64,000 nucleotides of DNA from Pseudomonas juntendi (GCF_009932375.1 NZ_BLJG01000060.1:1-64000); one strand, 5' to 3'. Counted from the first letter of the stretch, positions 41,282-51,620 are shown. The notes: generated by a model not told the origin, from the sequence alone. Numbers and translations are program-made.

Positions 41282-43354
41282 TCACTGTTCAAGCATGCGC
41301 AACGCCTGGTCTGCCAGGTCTGCCAGCGAAAACGGCTTGTTCATCAACGCTGTGCCAGGCTGTTCGAGCAACTGGGGCTCCACCGGTTGCCCCGCATAGC
41401 CCGTGATGAACAGGATGTTCTGCTGCGGCAGTTGCATGCGCATGGCCTTGGCCACCTGGCGCCCGCTGAAGCCGCCCGGCAAACCGATATCGGTGATCAC
41501 CAGGTCGAACGGACCGTCATGGCGAAACCGCTCCAATGCGGTATTGGCGTCGCTTGCGTCAACCACCTGGAAGCCGCGCTCAACCAGGTATTCACGCATC
41601 ACCGCGCGCAGATTGAGTTCGTCATCCACCAGCAGCAGCCGCTCGCCCTGGGCCATGCGTTGCGTCCTTTGCACCGGTTTGCACTCATCAGGAAGCGGCT
41701 CGAACGTTCTGGGGAACAACATCGACACCTTGGTGCCCTGGTTCGGCGCAGACTCGATCCACGCATAGCCCCCCGACTGGCCGACAAAACCGTAGACCAT
41801 CGACAGCCCCAGGCCGGAGCCACGGCCGATGGGCTTGGTGGTGAAAAAAGGCTCGAACGCCTTGGCGATTTCCGCAGCCGACATGCCGTGGCCATCGTCC
41901 TCAACATGCAAGGCCACATAGTCACCCGGCGGCAGCCCGTTCTCGTCCGGGAACGCCGCGGTCAAGCGTTCGTTGACGCTGCGGATCGTAACATTGCCCC
42001 GCTCCAGGCACGCCTCGCGGGCGTTGGTACACAGGTTGATCAATGCATTTTCGAGCTGGGTGACATCCAGGTTGACCACCCACGGGGCGACGTCCAGTTG
42101 CCAGTGCAAGCACAACTCCGGACCCAAGGTCCTGCGCAACAACGGCTCGCACAGGCGCAACTGCCGGTTGAAATCCAGCGGCTTTGGCGCCAAGGGTTGG
42201 TGGCGGGAAAAGGCCAGCAAACGGTGGGTCAGCTCCATGGCCCGCATCACCGAATCGCGGGCAACATCCACATAAGCAGCGATCCGCTCCGGGCGCCCCT
42301 CCTGGAGGCGGCGCTGGAGCAGCTCAAGGCTACCGCCGATACCAGAAAGCAGGTTATTCAACTCATGGCCCATGCCCCCGGCCAGTTGCCCCACGACTTC
42401 CATCCGTTCAGTGTTGCGCATCAGCGCTTCGGACTGGCGCGCCGCCTCTTCGCGGTCCTCGCTGATATCCTGGCCGACTACGGTGAGCAAGCGCCCGTCG
42501 AAGCGCGCGCTCCAGCGGAAGGTATGATAATGCCCATCGCGGTGCCGCAAGCGGGTCTCGATCGAGTCTGCGCTGCTGGCTTGCAGTAACGCCGACACCA
42601 CCACCTGCACCTCGGTCCGATCTGCCGGGTGCACCAGTTCCAGTACCGACACCCCCTGGATCTGCTGTTCGTCCCAACCCAGCACCCGGTGCCAGGCGGG
42701 GTTGGCGGCATGCACCTTCAGCTCCGGGGTAACCCTCATCATCGCATCGCGTGACATCTGCCAGATCTGCTCGCGCTCCAGCACATGCCGCTCGATCTGC
42801 TGCTCGAAGCCTTGCGCCTGCTCGCGCCAATGCCGGTGTGCCTCGACGCTGGCAGTGGTCTCGATCACCGTGTGCAGAAAGCCCGCGACATTGCCTTGCT
42901 CATCGTGCAGGGGCGCGTAACCGAATGCGCACCACAGTGGCTCGCCGCACAGGTCACTGCCGATGCGCAAGGGAGGGTCCTCGACAAAGTTCGACTGCCC
43001 TTCCAGGGCCTTGAAAACCCACGGCCCCACTGTCGGCCAGATTTCGCGCCACAGCGTGTCGAACGCCTGGCCGAGCCCATCCGCAGCGCCGCCGCGCAAT
43101 GCACGGTAGGCATCATTGTGCACCACAGTCAGGTCTGGCCCCCAGACCACGGCACAGGGGAACGGCGACAGGTGCATCATATCCACCGCGATGCGCAACG
43201 AAGCCGGCCAGCGCGGCAGCGGCCCTAGGGAGGTGCGGCTCCAGTCCAGCTGCACGATCCGGTCGTCAACCGGCCTGCGGGCTGCGACAGCAGGCGGGTG
43301 AAGGCGGATCTGTGGCTCAAGGCCAAGTGATGATTTTTTGGCGACCAATGTCAT
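41282..43354 (-). CDS. PAS-PAS hybrid sensor histidine kinase with receiver
   Basis: A 690-residue cytosolic kinase. The N-terminal PAS-like domain (about 30-185) opens with the LDWSRTSLGPLPRWPASLRI type of sequence seen in many hybrid kinases. PAS 2 is at about 215-335 (NPAWHRVLGWDEQQIQGVS). It is followed by HisKA with GQLAGGMGHELNNLLSGIGG (GHELNN in place of AHDFNN; the His is kept), HATPase ([18 protein letters not shown]) and REC (LLLVDDELNLRAVMREYL; LVITDIGLPGG). Start ATG 43354 is the best in-frame choice; GGAG is very close to it, so the exact start is uncertain. Confidence 0.87.
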   Translation of the reverse strand: MTLVAKKSSLGLEPQIRLHPPAVAARRPVDDRIVQLDWSRTSLGPLPRWPASLRIAVDMMHLSPFPCAVVWGPDLTVVHNDAYRALRGGAADGLGQAFDTLWREIWPTVGPWVFKALEGQSNFVEDPPLRIGSDLCGEPLWCAFGYAPLHDEQGNVAGFLHTVIETTASVEAHRHWREQAQGFEQQIERHVLEREQIWQMSRDAMMRVTPELKVHAANPAWHRVLGWDEQQIQGVSVLELVHPADRTEVQVVVSALLQASSADSIETRLRHRDGHYHTFRWSARFDGRLLTVVGQDISEDREEAARQSEALMRNTERMEVVGQLAGGMGHELNNLLSGIGGSLELLQRRLQEGRPERIAAYVDVARDSVMRAMELTHRLLAFSRHQPLAPKPLDFNRQLRLCEPLLRRTLGPELCLHWQLDVAPWVVNLDVTQLENALINLCTNAREACLERGNVTIRSVNERLTAAFPDENGLPPGDYVALHVEDDGHGMSAAEIAKAFEPFFTTKPIGRGSGLGLSMVYGFVGQSGGYAWIESAPNQGTKVSMLFPRTFEPLPDECKPVQRTQRMAQGERLLLVDDELNLRAVMREYLVERGFQVVDASDANTALERFRHDGPFDLVITDIGLPGGFSGRQVAKAMRMQLPQQNILFITGYAGQPVEPQLLEQPGTALMNKPFSLADLADQALRMLEQ

Positions 43355-43594
43355 GGCTCCAGCATGGCCAAGGGGGCTGCGGGTAATGCTATTGAAGTTA
43401 GCACAGCACGTTCGGCCCACCATGGCGGAGTTCAAGGTGCTGGCCCGGCTGGCAGGCCGATAGGGCTTACGCAGGTTTGCGCAATTACTGTCACGCGCGC
43501 TTTCTTCGGCCTACAGCCGAACGACCATCGAACACCTAGGCTTTGGGCTCGGCTGTTCAACTGGAACAGCGTTGCAGCGGAGCGCAATAGGTCT

Positions 43595-44401
43595 ATGTCG
43601 TACATCGTCAACGCCGGGCGTAGCATGCTGGAGTTGCTGTTGCTGATCGTGGTGGGGCTGGTACCCGTGGTATCCGGGTTGCTGGTGATGATCCTGCAAC
43701 TGCAAACGAAACTTGCGGAGAATGCGGCTGTTTCCGTGAAGGAAGCGGTTTACAGTGTCGATCAGGCATTCAACCGCATGCAGGAAACCGCGTTGCGTTC
43801 ACTACCGCTGGCCGGGCAGCCTTGTGCCAGCGCCCTTAACACCTTGCAGGATCATGTCACCAGCCTGTCCATGCTCAGGTCCCTCACGCTGGTAGAGGGC
43901 GAGCAGGCCTATTGCAGTACCACGCCGGACCCGCTGGAGGATTTGACCGCATTTGCCACGTCTGGCCGCCAGGTCGAGATTTCCTATGGGCTCGCCGACA
44001 CCCGCCGCAAACTGCTGGTGAACCTGTATACGGCCGACAATAATCAGGGTGTCATTGTGACGGCGTATGCCTCGCAGCTTCGCAGCGAGCTGGACGCTTT
44101 CCAGGACGGGTTGACGCTGCTGCTGGAATTCGACGACCGCTACCTGTGGAGTGGCGGCGACAGCCGCGCCGGCGCACGCCCCTCGCAGGACGAGTTTTCG
44201 ACCAGCATGCTTTCGCAGAAATACGGCTACCGGGTCGTAGGGGGCTATGCCGAAGGTTTCACCGCGCGGGAGATTCGCCAGTCGATGCGCCAGACCCTGC
44301 CCTCCTTGCTGCTGGTGGGGGTTCTGACCGCCTCGGTGGTTTTCCTGGCGCTGATGAAAGGGCGCGCGAACAGGCGTAGCCGCGCCGCCGAAGGGACATG
44401 A
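43595..44401 (+). CDS. CSS-motif sensor protein without an EAL domain
   Basis: A 268-residue inner-membrane protein: TM1 about 11-35, a periplasmic CSS domain with GQPCASALNTLQ and EQAYCSTTPDPLE (the Cys-Ser-Ser/Thr motif), TM2 about 240-258, then a short basic tail (KGRANRRSRAAEG). In the CSS family the domain normally feeds a cytoplasmic EAL phosphodiesterase and is controlled by periplasmic disulfide formation. Here the output domain is missing. A complete CSS-EAL protein is encoded 1.4 kb away beyond hpd. This could be a partner or decoy; the stop is natural-looking, not a frameshift. Confidence 0.8.
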   Translation: MSYIVNAGRSMLELLLLIVVGLVPVVSGLLVMILQLQTKLAENAAVSVKEAVYSVDQAFNRMQETALRSLPLAGQPCASALNTLQDHVTSLSMLRSLTLVEGEQAYCSTTPDPLEDLTAFATSGRQVEISYGLADTRRKLLVNLYTADNNQGVIVTAYASQLRSELDAFQDGLTLLLEFDDRYLWSGGDSRAGARPSQDEFSTSMLSQKYGYRVVGGYAEGFTAREIRQSMRQTLPSLLLVGVLTASVVFLALMKGRANRRSRAAEGT

Positions 44402-44423
44402 CGGCGGCGCCACTACCAGCGTG

Positions 44424-45500
44424 TCAGTCGGTGCTCAGCACGCCGCGACGCACCTGGTCACGCTCGATGGATTCGAACAGGGCCTTGAAGTTGCCTTCAC
44501 CAAACCCGTCGTCGCCTTTACGCTGGATGAACTCGAAGAACACCGGCCCGAGCAGGGTTTCCGAGAAAATCTGCAGCAGCAGGCGCTTGTCTTCCGGCTG
44601 CGAGGCACCATCGAGCAGGATACCCCGCGCCTGCAACTGATCGACCGGCTCGCCATGGCCGGGCAGGCGCTCTTCGAGCATTTCGTAATAGGTTTGTGGC
44701 GGCGCCGTCATGAAGCGCATGCCGAACCCCTTCAGCGCGTCCCAGGTCTTGAGCAGGTCATCGGTCAGGAAGGCAACGTGCTGGATGCCCTCACCGTTGA
44801 ACTGCATCAGGAACTCCTCGATCTGCCCGGCACCTTTCGACGACTCTTCGTTGAGCGGAATGCGGATCATGCCATCCGGGGCGGTCATCGCCTTGGAGGT
44901 CAGGCCGGTGTACTCACCCTTGATGTCGAAGTAGCGGATTTCACGGAAGTTGAACAGCTTCTCGTAGAAGCCCGCCCAGTAGGCCATGCGCCCGCGGTAA
45001 ACGTTGTGGGTGAGGTGGTCGATGACCTTGAGGCCGGCACCGACCGGGTGGCGGTCGACACCCTCGATGAAGTTGAAGTCGATGTCGTAGATCGAGCTGC
45101 CTTCCTCGAAACGGTCGATCAGGTACAGCGGCGCACCGCCAATGCCCTTGATCGCCGGCAGGCGCAGTTCCATCGGGCCAGTTTCGATTTCTACCGGCTG
45201 CGCGCCCAGCTCCAGCGCACGGGCATAGGCCTCATGGGCATTGCGCACACGGAAGGCCATGCCACATACCGATGGGCCATGCTCCGCGGCAAAATACGAT
45301 GCGATGCTTTTGGGTTCGTTGTTCAGAATCAGGTTGATGCCACCCTGCCGATACAGGTGCACATTCTTGGAACGGTGGGTCGCGACCTTGGTGAAGCCCA
45401 GCATCTGGAATACCGGCTCCAGTACGCCAGGGGCCGGGGCCGCCAGTTCGATGAATTCGAAGCCCAACAGGCCCATTGGATTTTCGAAGATATCAGCCAT
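44424..45500 (-). CDS. hpd: 4-hydroxyphenylpyruvate dioxygenase
   Basis: A 358-residue Fe(II) dioxygenase with the family's two-domain vicinal-oxygen-chelate layout. Iron ligands are visible in [10 protein letters not shown] (His), [10 protein letters not shown] (His) and the C-terminal [20 protein letters not shown] (Glu), the latter being the family signature. It converts 4-hydroxyphenylpyruvate to homogentisate in tyrosine catabolism. The length is normal. ATG follows GATGAGGAC. It is monocistronic, with a 311-bp upstream region shared with the CSS-EAL gene. Confidence 0.95.
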   Translation of the reverse strand: MADIFENPMGLLGFEFIELAAPAPGVLEPVFQMLGFTKVATHRSKNVHLYRQGGINLILNNEPKSIASYFAAEHGPSVCGMAFRVRNAHEAYARALELGAQPVEIETGPMELRLPAIKGIGGAPLYLIDRFEEGSSIYDIDFNFIEGVDRHPVGAGLKVIDHLTHNVYRGRMAYWAGFYEKLFNFREIRYFDIKGEYTGLTSKAMTAPDGMIRIPLNEESSKGAGQIEEFLMQFNGEGIQHVAFLTDDLLKTWDALKGFGMRFMTAPPQTYYEMLEERLPGHGEPVDQLQARGILLDGASQPEDKRLLLQIFSETLLGPVFFEFIQRKGDDGFGEGNFKALFESIERDQVRRGVLSTD

Positions 45501-45811
45501 GTTCGTGTCCTCATCTGCAGCTAAAAATTAGTGATTGCGTGGGATGCGGAACAGAAATGGCGGGGCGCACGGGATACCTCGCACGCTGCGGGCGAGGAAG
45601 TCACCTATGATCAGCTTGAACCCATGGTATGTCATATGGACCCATTCTCGGCGGGCTTGATCCTTCGGCACTGAAGGACCTTATTGTTTTATTCGTAAAC
45701 CGATTCTACATTGCGTAAATGCCTTTGTCGCGTTTTTGTTAAGGCCCCTGCCCGACTAACGGCTATGCTCTGTTAACCCTTCAGCGTAGCCTTTCAACGT
45801 AGCCACCCAGC
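45501..45811. promoter_or_regulatory. Divergent promoter region of hpd and the CSS-EAL gene
   Basis: No gene is seen here. The stretch 45680-45720 is AT-rich and holds GTAAA (45695-45699) and TCTAC (45705-45709), an imperfect dyad reminiscent of the TGTAAA-N6-TTTACA box of PhhR/TyrR regulators known for hpd, but with 5-bp spacing and a mismatch. I regard it as a weak candidate only. Confidence 0.25.
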
Positions 45812-47398
45812 ATGCCCCTTACAGCCAAACACCGCAGCGTCTTCAGTTGGCGCACCCTGTTACCGCTGGTGGTCGGTATGGTGCCGGTAGTGAGCGGCCT
45901 GGCGATCATGCACTGGCAGATCGAACGGGAAATGAAGGCCAGCAGCCACACCACCACGCAGCAGGTGCTCGGCCATATCGAACATATCCTCGACAACCTG
46001 TCGAGCGCCGCCGACAGCTTGCTGGCGCACACCGATGTCCCCTGCGAGCAAGCCCAGTTGCTGTTGCGCACCCAGGTCACGCGCAACGCCTTCGTGCGCT
46101 CCACCAACCTGTTCAGGCACAACAGCATTTATTGCACGTCGCTGTTCGGCGCATTCGATGAGCCAGTCAATCCCGCCGACTATGTCGATGGCAAACTGTG
46201 GCTGATGGATGGCAACTCGGTCACCCCCGGCCACCCACTGTTGGTGTACAGGGCCAGCCAAGGGGACCACGGTGCGATCAGCACGGTCGACGGCGATCAC
46301 CTGCTGACGGCGCTGCGCCTGATAGGCGCCGACGAAGCGCTGTACATCCGCGTCGGCGACGCCTGGATGGGCAAGGACGGCATCGTGCACCATGGCCAGC
46401 CGCCGGCCGCTGATCACGCCAATGTGCTGCTGGCCTCCACGCGTTATCCGCTGAGCGTACAGGGCGGGTACAGCGCCGCCGAGCAAAGCCGCCTGTGGCG
46501 CAGCCATTACCCTGCCCTGCTCGGCATGCTGCTGGTGCTGGGCGTGATCGCAGGCCTGGTATGCCACTGGCAGGTGCGCCGCGCCAACTCACCCCGCGCC
46601 GAGCTGAGGCGGGCGCTGGAGGCCGACGAATTCCTGCCGTACTTTCAGCCGGTGGTGCGCAAGGGTGATTACCGCTGGGCCGGCGTCGAAGTGTTGATGC
46701 GCTGGAACCACCCTCAAGAGGGGCTGGTACGCCCAGACCTGTTCATCCCCTACGCAGAGCACAGCGGGCAGATCGTGGCCATGACCCGGGCACTGATGAT
46801 GCACACTGCGCAAGCCCTGGCGCCCTATGCAACGCTGCTGGAGGACGGCTTCCACGTCGGCATCAACATCACGGCCGACCACTGCCGCGACCTGACTTTG
46901 CTGGAGGACTGCCGCACGTTCCTGCAGCACTTTCCCCCAGGCCGGGTGGTGCTGACCCTGGAGCTGACCGAGCGCAAGCTCATCGAACCCACGCCCGTGG
47001 CGCTCGAGCTGTTCGAAAAGCTCGATGCCATGGGGGTGAAGATCGCACTGGACGACTTTGGTACCGGCCAGTCCAGCCTCAACTACCTGCTTCAGTTCAA
47101 GGTCGATTACCTGAAGATCGACCAGCGCTTCGTGGCCATGATCGGTGCCGATGCGCTGTCGGTGCATATCCTGGAAACCATCATCGAATTGTCAGCCAAA
47201 CTGGGCCTGGGCATTGTCGCCGAAGGCGTGGAAACCGAAACGCAGCGCGATTACCTGGCTAGCCATGGCGTGGACTATCAGCAAGGCTACCTGTTCGCCA
47301 GGCCCATGCCTGCACAGCAGTTTCTCGAAGCGCTGGCCACCCGCCCCGGCGCCTCGCGGTTGCCGCAAGCCGCGCCCCCTGAGATCATTGGCGGCTGA
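45812..47398 (+). CDS. CSS-motif cyclic-di-GMP phosphodiesterase (EAL)
   Basis: A 528-residue membrane protein. TM1 lies near residues 12-31 (LPLVVGMVPVVSGLAIMHW), the periplasmic CSS domain has DVPCEQAQLLL and NSIYCTSLFGAF, TM2 is near 231-252, and the EAL domain spans about 265-510. EAL motifs are complete: GVEVLMRW, NITADHC, LELTERKLIE, LDDFGTGQSSLNYL, VDYLKIDQRF and VAEGVETETQ, so it should hydrolyse c-di-GMP. In this family the periplasmic cysteines tune activity with redox state (DsbA). ATG 45812 follows a weak site. Confidence 0.9.
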   Translation: MPLTAKHRSVFSWRTLLPLVVGMVPVVSGLAIMHWQIEREMKASSHTTTQQVLGHIEHILDNLSSAADSLLAHTDVPCEQAQLLLRTQVTRNAFVRSTNLFRHNSIYCTSLFGAFDEPVNPADYVDGKLWLMDGNSVTPGHPLLVYRASQGDHGAISTVDGDHLLTALRLIGADEALYIRVGDAWMGKDGIVHHGQPPAADHANVLLASTRYPLSVQGGYSAAEQSRLWRSHYPALLGMLLVLGVIAGLVCHWQVRRANSPRAELRRALEADEFLPYFQPVVRKGDYRWAGVEVLMRWNHPQEGLVRPDLFIPYAEHSGQIVAMTRALMMHTAQALAPYATLLEDGFHVGINITADHCRDLTLLEDCRTFLQHFPPGRVVLTLELTERKLIEPTPVALELFEKLDAMGVKIALDDFGTGQSSLNYLLQFKVDYLKIDQRFVAMIGADALSVHILETIIELSAKLGLGIVAEGVETETQRDYLASHGVDYQQGYLFARPMPAQQFLEALATRPGASRLPQAAPPEIIGG

Positions 47399-47431
47399 CC
47401 TTACCGCTCCACTCCTGTATTCGAGGCATTC

Positions 47432-48319
47432 GTGTCAAAAGGCATTGTTTCATCCGTCGTGGCGTCCTGCATGTTCGCCGTGATGTACTTCTATACCTCG
47501 TTGCTCAGGCCACTCGATGGCGAAGAGATATTCGGCTGGCGCACGCTGCTGACCCTGCCCTGCCTGACCTTGTTCATGCTGGTTTCGAAAGACTGGAAAC
47601 GCGTCGGCCAATTGCTGGGGCGCGTGCGCCGCACGCCGGTGCTACTGCTCGGCATGCTCGGCACTTCGTGGCTGATGGGGGTGCAATTGTGGCTGTTCCT
47701 GTGGGCGCCCCTGCACGGGCGCAGCCTGGAAGTGTCGATGGGCTACTTCCTGCTGCCGCTGGCCATGGTCCTGACCGGGCGGCTGGTGTACGGCGAGCGC
47801 CTGTCACGCCTGCAGGCAGTGGCCGTGGCCTGCGCCGCACTGGGTGTGGGCCACGAACTCTACCAGCATGGCAGTTTCGCCTGGGAAACCCTGGTGGTGG
47901 TGACCGGCTACCCCGTCTATTTCGTACTGCGCCGGCGCTGCGGCACCGACCACCTGGGTGGCTTGTGGTGCGACATGTGCCTGCTGCTGCCCTGGGCGCT
48001 GTATTTCGTGATGCAGGGGCCGCTTTCCAGCGCTGACCTGCAGGCGCACCCAGGGCTGTATGCGCTGATTCCGCTGCTGGGGGCGATCAGCGCCTGCGCC
48101 CTGATCGCCTACGTGCTGGCCAGCCGCTTGTTGCCGTTCAGCCTGTTCGGCCTGCTCAGCTACGTCGAGCCCGTGCTGCTGGTGGGCGTGGCGTTGCTGC
48201 TGGGCGAAACCATCGGCCCGGACCAGTGGTTGACATACCTGCCGATCTGGGCCGCCGTGCTGGTGCTGGTGCTCGAAGGTTTCAAGCACCTGCTGCGTCA
48301 GCGTCGCCGTTCGGTGTAA
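47432..48319 (+). CDS. rarD: RarD-type EamA permease
   Basis: A 295-residue inner-membrane protein of the drug/metabolite transporter superfamily, with about ten hydrophobic helices ([56 protein letters not shown]). The opening [19 protein letters not shown] and the central NVGYLLxPL-equivalent [16 protein letters not shown] are RarD features. Substrate unknown. GTG 47432 is the start. The 3' end overlaps the convergent TerC-type gene by 38 bp. Confidence 0.85.
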   Translation: MSKGIVSSVVASCMFAVMYFYTSLLRPLDGEEIFGWRTLLTLPCLTLFMLVSKDWKRVGQLLGRVRRTPVLLLGMLGTSWLMGVQLWLFLWAPLHGRSLEVSMGYFLLPLAMVLTGRLVYGERLSRLQAVAVACAALGVGHELYQHGSFAWETLVVVTGYPVYFVLRRRCGTDHLGGLWCDMCLLLPWALYFVMQGPLSSADLQAHPGLYALIPLLGAISACALIAYVLASRLLPFSLFGLLSYVEPVLLVGVALLLGETIGPDQWLTYLPIWAAVLVLVLEGFKHLLRQRRRSV

Positions 48320-49853
48320 GGCGCACCTGCCTTACCCGCCGTTCTTCGATCGCCTCCACGGTCAGCGTCCAACCATTCCAGCGCAACTGATCACCCACCA
48401 TTGGCAGGCGGTCAAGCAGGCTCATCACCAGCCCGGCGAGGGTCTGATAGTCCTCGGTGGCCCGGGCGCTGAAGCCGGTACGCGCCTGCACCTGGCTGAG
48501 GTTCAAGGCACCACTGACTACGAAACCCTCACCTTCCTGCACGATGCCAGGGCCGTCAACCTCGCTGGCATCCGGCAATTCGCCAGCGATCGACTCCAGG
48601 ATGTCGGTCATGGTCAGCAGGCCGGTGAAGTCACCGAACTCGTTGACCACGAAGGCAATGTGCGTGGACTGGCCGCGCATCTGCTCCAGGGCGTTGAGGA
48701 TACTGAAGCTTTCCAGCAGGTTCAGCGGTACCCGGGCCATGCCTTCCAGGTCGGGCTGGTTACCCGACAGCACCTCCTTGAGCAGCTCTTTCTTGTGCAC
48801 GAAGCCCAACGGCTCGTCGATTCGGCCGCCGCGTATCAGCGGCAGGCGCGAATACGGCGAGTTGGCCAAGGCCTGGGCAATGGCCTCGGGCGGCTGCGCC
48901 AGGTCAATCACATCGACCTCGGTACGTGCGGTCATCACCGTGCGAATCGGCCGCTCGGCCAGGTTCAGCACGCCGCTGATCATCACCCGCTCGCGACGGT
49001 CGAACAGCACCTGTTCTTCGCCACCCTCGACCAGGTCGGCGATTTCCTCGCCCACCTCGTCAGCTTCGACGCGGCGGCCGCCCAGCAGGCGCAGCACGGC
49101 ATGCGCAGTGCGCTCACGCAGCGGCTTGTGCTGCTGCAGGCTGCGCTTGCGCCGGGCGCGCGCCAGCTGGTTGAACAGCTCGATCAGGATCGAGAAGCCA
49201 ATGGCCGCGTACAGATAGCCTTTGGGTATGTGGAAGCCCAGGCCTTCGGCGGTCAGGCTGAAACCGATCATCATCAGGAAGCCCAGGCACAGCATGATCA
49301 CCGTGGGGTGGGCGTTGACGAAGCGGGTCAGCGGCTTGCTGGCAACGATCATGATGCCGATCGAGAAAATCACCGCGATCATCATCACCGACAGGTGCTC
49401 GACCATACCCACCGCAGTGATCACGGCGTCCAGCGAGAACACCGCATCCAGCACCACGATTTGCGCGACGATTGGCCAGAACGCAGCATGACGCAAGGTG
49501 CCGCTGGCTTGGGTCACATGCCCTTCCAGGCGTTCATGCAACTCCATGGTGGCCTTGAACAGCAGGAACACACCACCGAACAGCATGATCAGGTCACGGC
49601 CGGAGAAGCTCTTGCCGAACACCTCGAACAGCGGTGCCGTGAGGGTGACCATCCAGGAAATGCTGGCCAGCAGGCCCAGACGCATGATCAGCGCCAGGCT
49701 CAGGCCAATGACCCGGGCACGGTCGCGTTGATGCGGGGGCAGCTTGTCCGCCAGGATGGCGATGAACACCAGGTTGTCGATACCCAGCACCAGCTCGAGG
49801 ACGATAAGCGTCAACAGGCCTAGCCAGGCAGTAGGATCGGCTAGCCATTCCAT
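48282..49853 (-). CDS. TerC-family membrane protein with CBS pair and CorC/HlyC domain
   Basis: A 523-residue protein. The TerC domain (about 1-240; seven helices) has [20 protein letters not shown] and [14 protein letters not shown], with the membrane-embedded acidic residues used for metal transport. A CBS pair (about 290-420; [40 protein letters not shown]) and a CorC_HlyC domain (about 435-515) follow. Related proteins export Mn(II) or help membrane protein metalation (TerC/Alx/YoaE type). Tail-to-tail overlap of 38 bp with rarD. No riboswitch was recognised upstream. Confidence 0.9.
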   Translation of the reverse strand: MEWLADPTAWLGLLTLIVLELVLGIDNLVFIAILADKLPPHQRDRARVIGLSLALIMRLGLLASISWMVTLTAPLFEVFGKSFSGRDLIMLFGGVFLLFKATMELHERLEGHVTQASGTLRHAAFWPIVAQIVVLDAVFSLDAVITAVGMVEHLSVMMIAVIFSIGIMIVASKPLTRFVNAHPTVIMLCLGFLMMIGFSLTAEGLGFHIPKGYLYAAIGFSILIELFNQLARARRKRSLQQHKPLRERTAHAVLRLLGGRRVEADEVGEEIADLVEGGEEQVLFDRRERVMISGVLNLAERPIRTVMTARTEVDVIDLAQPPEAIAQALANSPYSRLPLIRGGRIDEPLGFVHKKELLKEVLSGNQPDLEGMARVPLNLLESFSILNALEQMRGQSTHIAFVVNEFGDFTGLLTMTDILESIAGELPDASEVDGPGIVQEGEGFVVSGALNLSQVQARTGFSARATEDYQTLAGLVMSLLDRLPMVGDQLRWNGWTLTVEAIEERRVRQVRLTPNGDADAAGA

Positions 49854-50162
49854 TAGCGGGTACTCACGAGGGCAGCGTCACGAGGACGGGGAAGGTTTGG
49901 CCAGGACGGCCACGAACTGGGGGGCTCCGCGAAGGTGCTCATATAGACCTTGATAACAATTAGGGAGAATGATGCTACAAGGACATCAGGATTGTCCGAC
50001 AGCGTAAAACTATTACAAAACCTGTAACAGGCCGGCGGGCGGAATGAGGCCGGCCGCTGGGCGCGCATTTCGACGGGTCGCCTGGTGCGGGTACTTTCGT
50101 TCAATACACCCCACCGCGCGACCGGCCAGCATAGCCGCCTCACAACAAAATGGATCGCCTTC
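49854..50162. other. Intergenic region between divergent terC-type and lysE-type genes
   Basis: No gene is seen. It contains GTAAAACTATTAC and TTACAAAACCTGTAA (50006-50029), overlapping short inverted repeats of a promoter-like AT-rich core, and a GC-rich stretch near 50030-50060. No yybP-ykoY-type manganese riboswitch is evident by eye. Confidence 0.3.
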
Positions 50163-50744
50163 ATGAGCTTGTCCCTCTCCATGGCCGCCTTCGCACTGGC
50201 GGCTTCCATCTCCCCTGGCCCGGTCAACATCGTCGCGCTCGGCAGCGGTGCCCGCCATGGCCTGCGGGCCAGCCTGGGCCATGTGACCGGCGCCACGCTG
50301 GGCTTCTGTGTGTTGCTGGTGCTGGTCGGCCTGGGCCTGCACCAACTGCTGGTGCGCTGGCCGGTGCTGGGCCTGCTGTTGCACTGGGGCGGTGTGGCGT
50401 TCCTGCTGTACATGGCATGGAAACTGGCCAGTGACAGCGGCGAGCTGGGCAGCACGCACCCCGAGCAGGCACCGTCGGCCTGGCACGGCGCCGCCATGCA
50501 GTGGCTCAACCCCAAGGCCTGGTTGGCAGCGGTGGCCGGGGTTGGCGCCTACACGGGCGGCGAGCAGCAGCTGCTGTGGCTGTTCACCTGGATCTACGGG
50601 CCTATCTGTTTCATTTCGGTAGCCTGCTGGGCCTGGGCCGGCAGCGTTATCCGCCAGTACCTGGGCAACCCGCGGCATATGCGCCTGCTCAACCGAGGGT
50701 TGGCCGTGCTGCTGGTCGGCAGTGCGCTTTACCTGGTGATCTGA
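50163..50744 (+). CDS. LysE/RhtB-family exporter
   Basis: A 193-residue inner-membrane exporter with about six helices. The family signature follows the start: AAFALAASISPGPVNIVALG (the SPGP motif), then GARHGLRASLGHVTGATLGF and QWLNPKAWLAAVAGV (NPKAW). It exports amino acids or related metabolites; substrate unknown. ATG 50163 begins the family sequence. The convergent AraC regulator next door is its likely regulator, a common pairing. Confidence 0.88.
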   Translation: MSLSLSMAAFALAASISPGPVNIVALGSGARHGLRASLGHVTGATLGFCVLLVLVGLGLHQLLVRWPVLGLLLHWGGVAFLLYMAWKLASDSGELGSTHPEQAPSAWHGAAMQWLNPKAWLAAVAGVGAYTGGEQQLLWLFTWIYGPICFISVACWAWAGSVIRQYLGNPRHMRLLNRGLAVLLVGSALYLVI

Positions 50745-50781
50745 GACCGGCCCGGGCCCGCCTTTGGCGGCAGACGCTGGC

Positions 50782-51588
50782 CTATGCAGGCGTGCAACCG
50801 CGGGCGCCAGCATTGCGGTAATGCCCCGGTGTTGCCGCCAGGTGCTGCTTGAAGGCGCGCTGCAAGTGCGCCTGGTCGGCGAAACCGGCTGCTTGTGCCA
50901 CCTCGGCGATAGCCCGCCCTTGGCGCAGCTGCGCCCGCGCCAGTTGCACGCGCTGGTCGAGCAGATAGCCGTGGGGGGTCAGCCCGAAGTGTCGGCCAAA
51001 CGCGCGGATCAGGTAGGAACGCGAAAGGCCACAGGCAGCACAGATATCCTCAAGCCGCAGTGCATCGCAGCGATGGGCACGGATGAACGCGGCTGCGGCC
51101 TCCAGCCGTGGGTTACGCACTTCGGCGGCCTGCGCGCTGCCCTGCAGCAGGGCGGGCAATTCACGGAACAGCGTGGCCAGGCGCGCCTCGCGGTCCGGCA
51201 CACTGGCATCGAACAGCTCGGCAAAAGCCTGCAACAGCCGCTGGTACAGCACGGCAGAGGTGCTGAGTGTCTGCACCGGCAAGGTGAACCCCAGCGCCTG
51301 CAGCCACGGCCAGTCGACGAACAGCATCAGATAGGACCACGGCTCCCCTGCAATCGGGTTGCAGGTATGCACGACCCCAGGGTTCATCAGGACGGTAGTG
51401 CCCGCCGCAACCTCATGGCGCTGATCGCCATTGAGGTAAGTGCTACGCCCACCGGTGATCACCCCAATGGAAAAACTTTCGTGGGAGTGCGCGGCGTAGC
51501 ACACCTGGCGCCCGTCGCCTACCTTGCGGGCCTCGACAAAGGGTAGCGCAGGGTCGCGCCAGAACCGTGATACCTCGAGCATTGCCAT
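50782..51588 (-). CDS. AraC-family transcriptional regulator
   Basis: A 268-residue regulator with an N-terminal cupin-like effector domain (AAHSHESFSIGVITGGRSTY; TTVLMNPGVVHTCNP) and the C-terminal double HTH (LRLEDICAACGLSRSYLIRA; AIAEVAQAAGFADQAHLQRA; FKQHLAATPGHYR). This subtype often controls a neighbouring LysE exporter. Either ATG 51588 or 51582 may be the start. Convergent with the exporter gene, 37 bp apart. Confidence 0.88.
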   Translation of the reverse strand: MAMLEVSRFWRDPALPFVEARKVGDGRQVCYAAHSHESFSIGVITGGRSTYLNGDQRHEVAAGTTVLMNPGVVHTCNPIAGEPWSYLMLFVDWPWLQALGFTLPVQTLSTSAVLYQRLLQAFAELFDASVPDREARLATLFRELPALLQGSAQAAEVRNPRLEAAAAFIRAHRCDALRLEDICAACGLSRSYLIRAFGRHFGLTPHGYLLDQRVQLARAQLRQGRAIAEVAQAAGFADQAHLQRAFKQHLAATPGHYRNAGARGCTPA

Positions 51589-51620
51589 CCCCAGTTGCCG
51601 TGTGCCTGGATACTACACAG

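Noticed and set aside
45695..45709. PhhR/TyrR box upstream of hpd
   Set aside because: Half-sites are spaced 5 bp instead of 6 and one has a mismatch; kept only as a low-confidence note in the promoter entry.
49854..50162. Manganese (yybP-ykoY) riboswitch before the TerC-type gene
   Set aside because: I could not find the conserved paired loops of this riboswitch in the leader.
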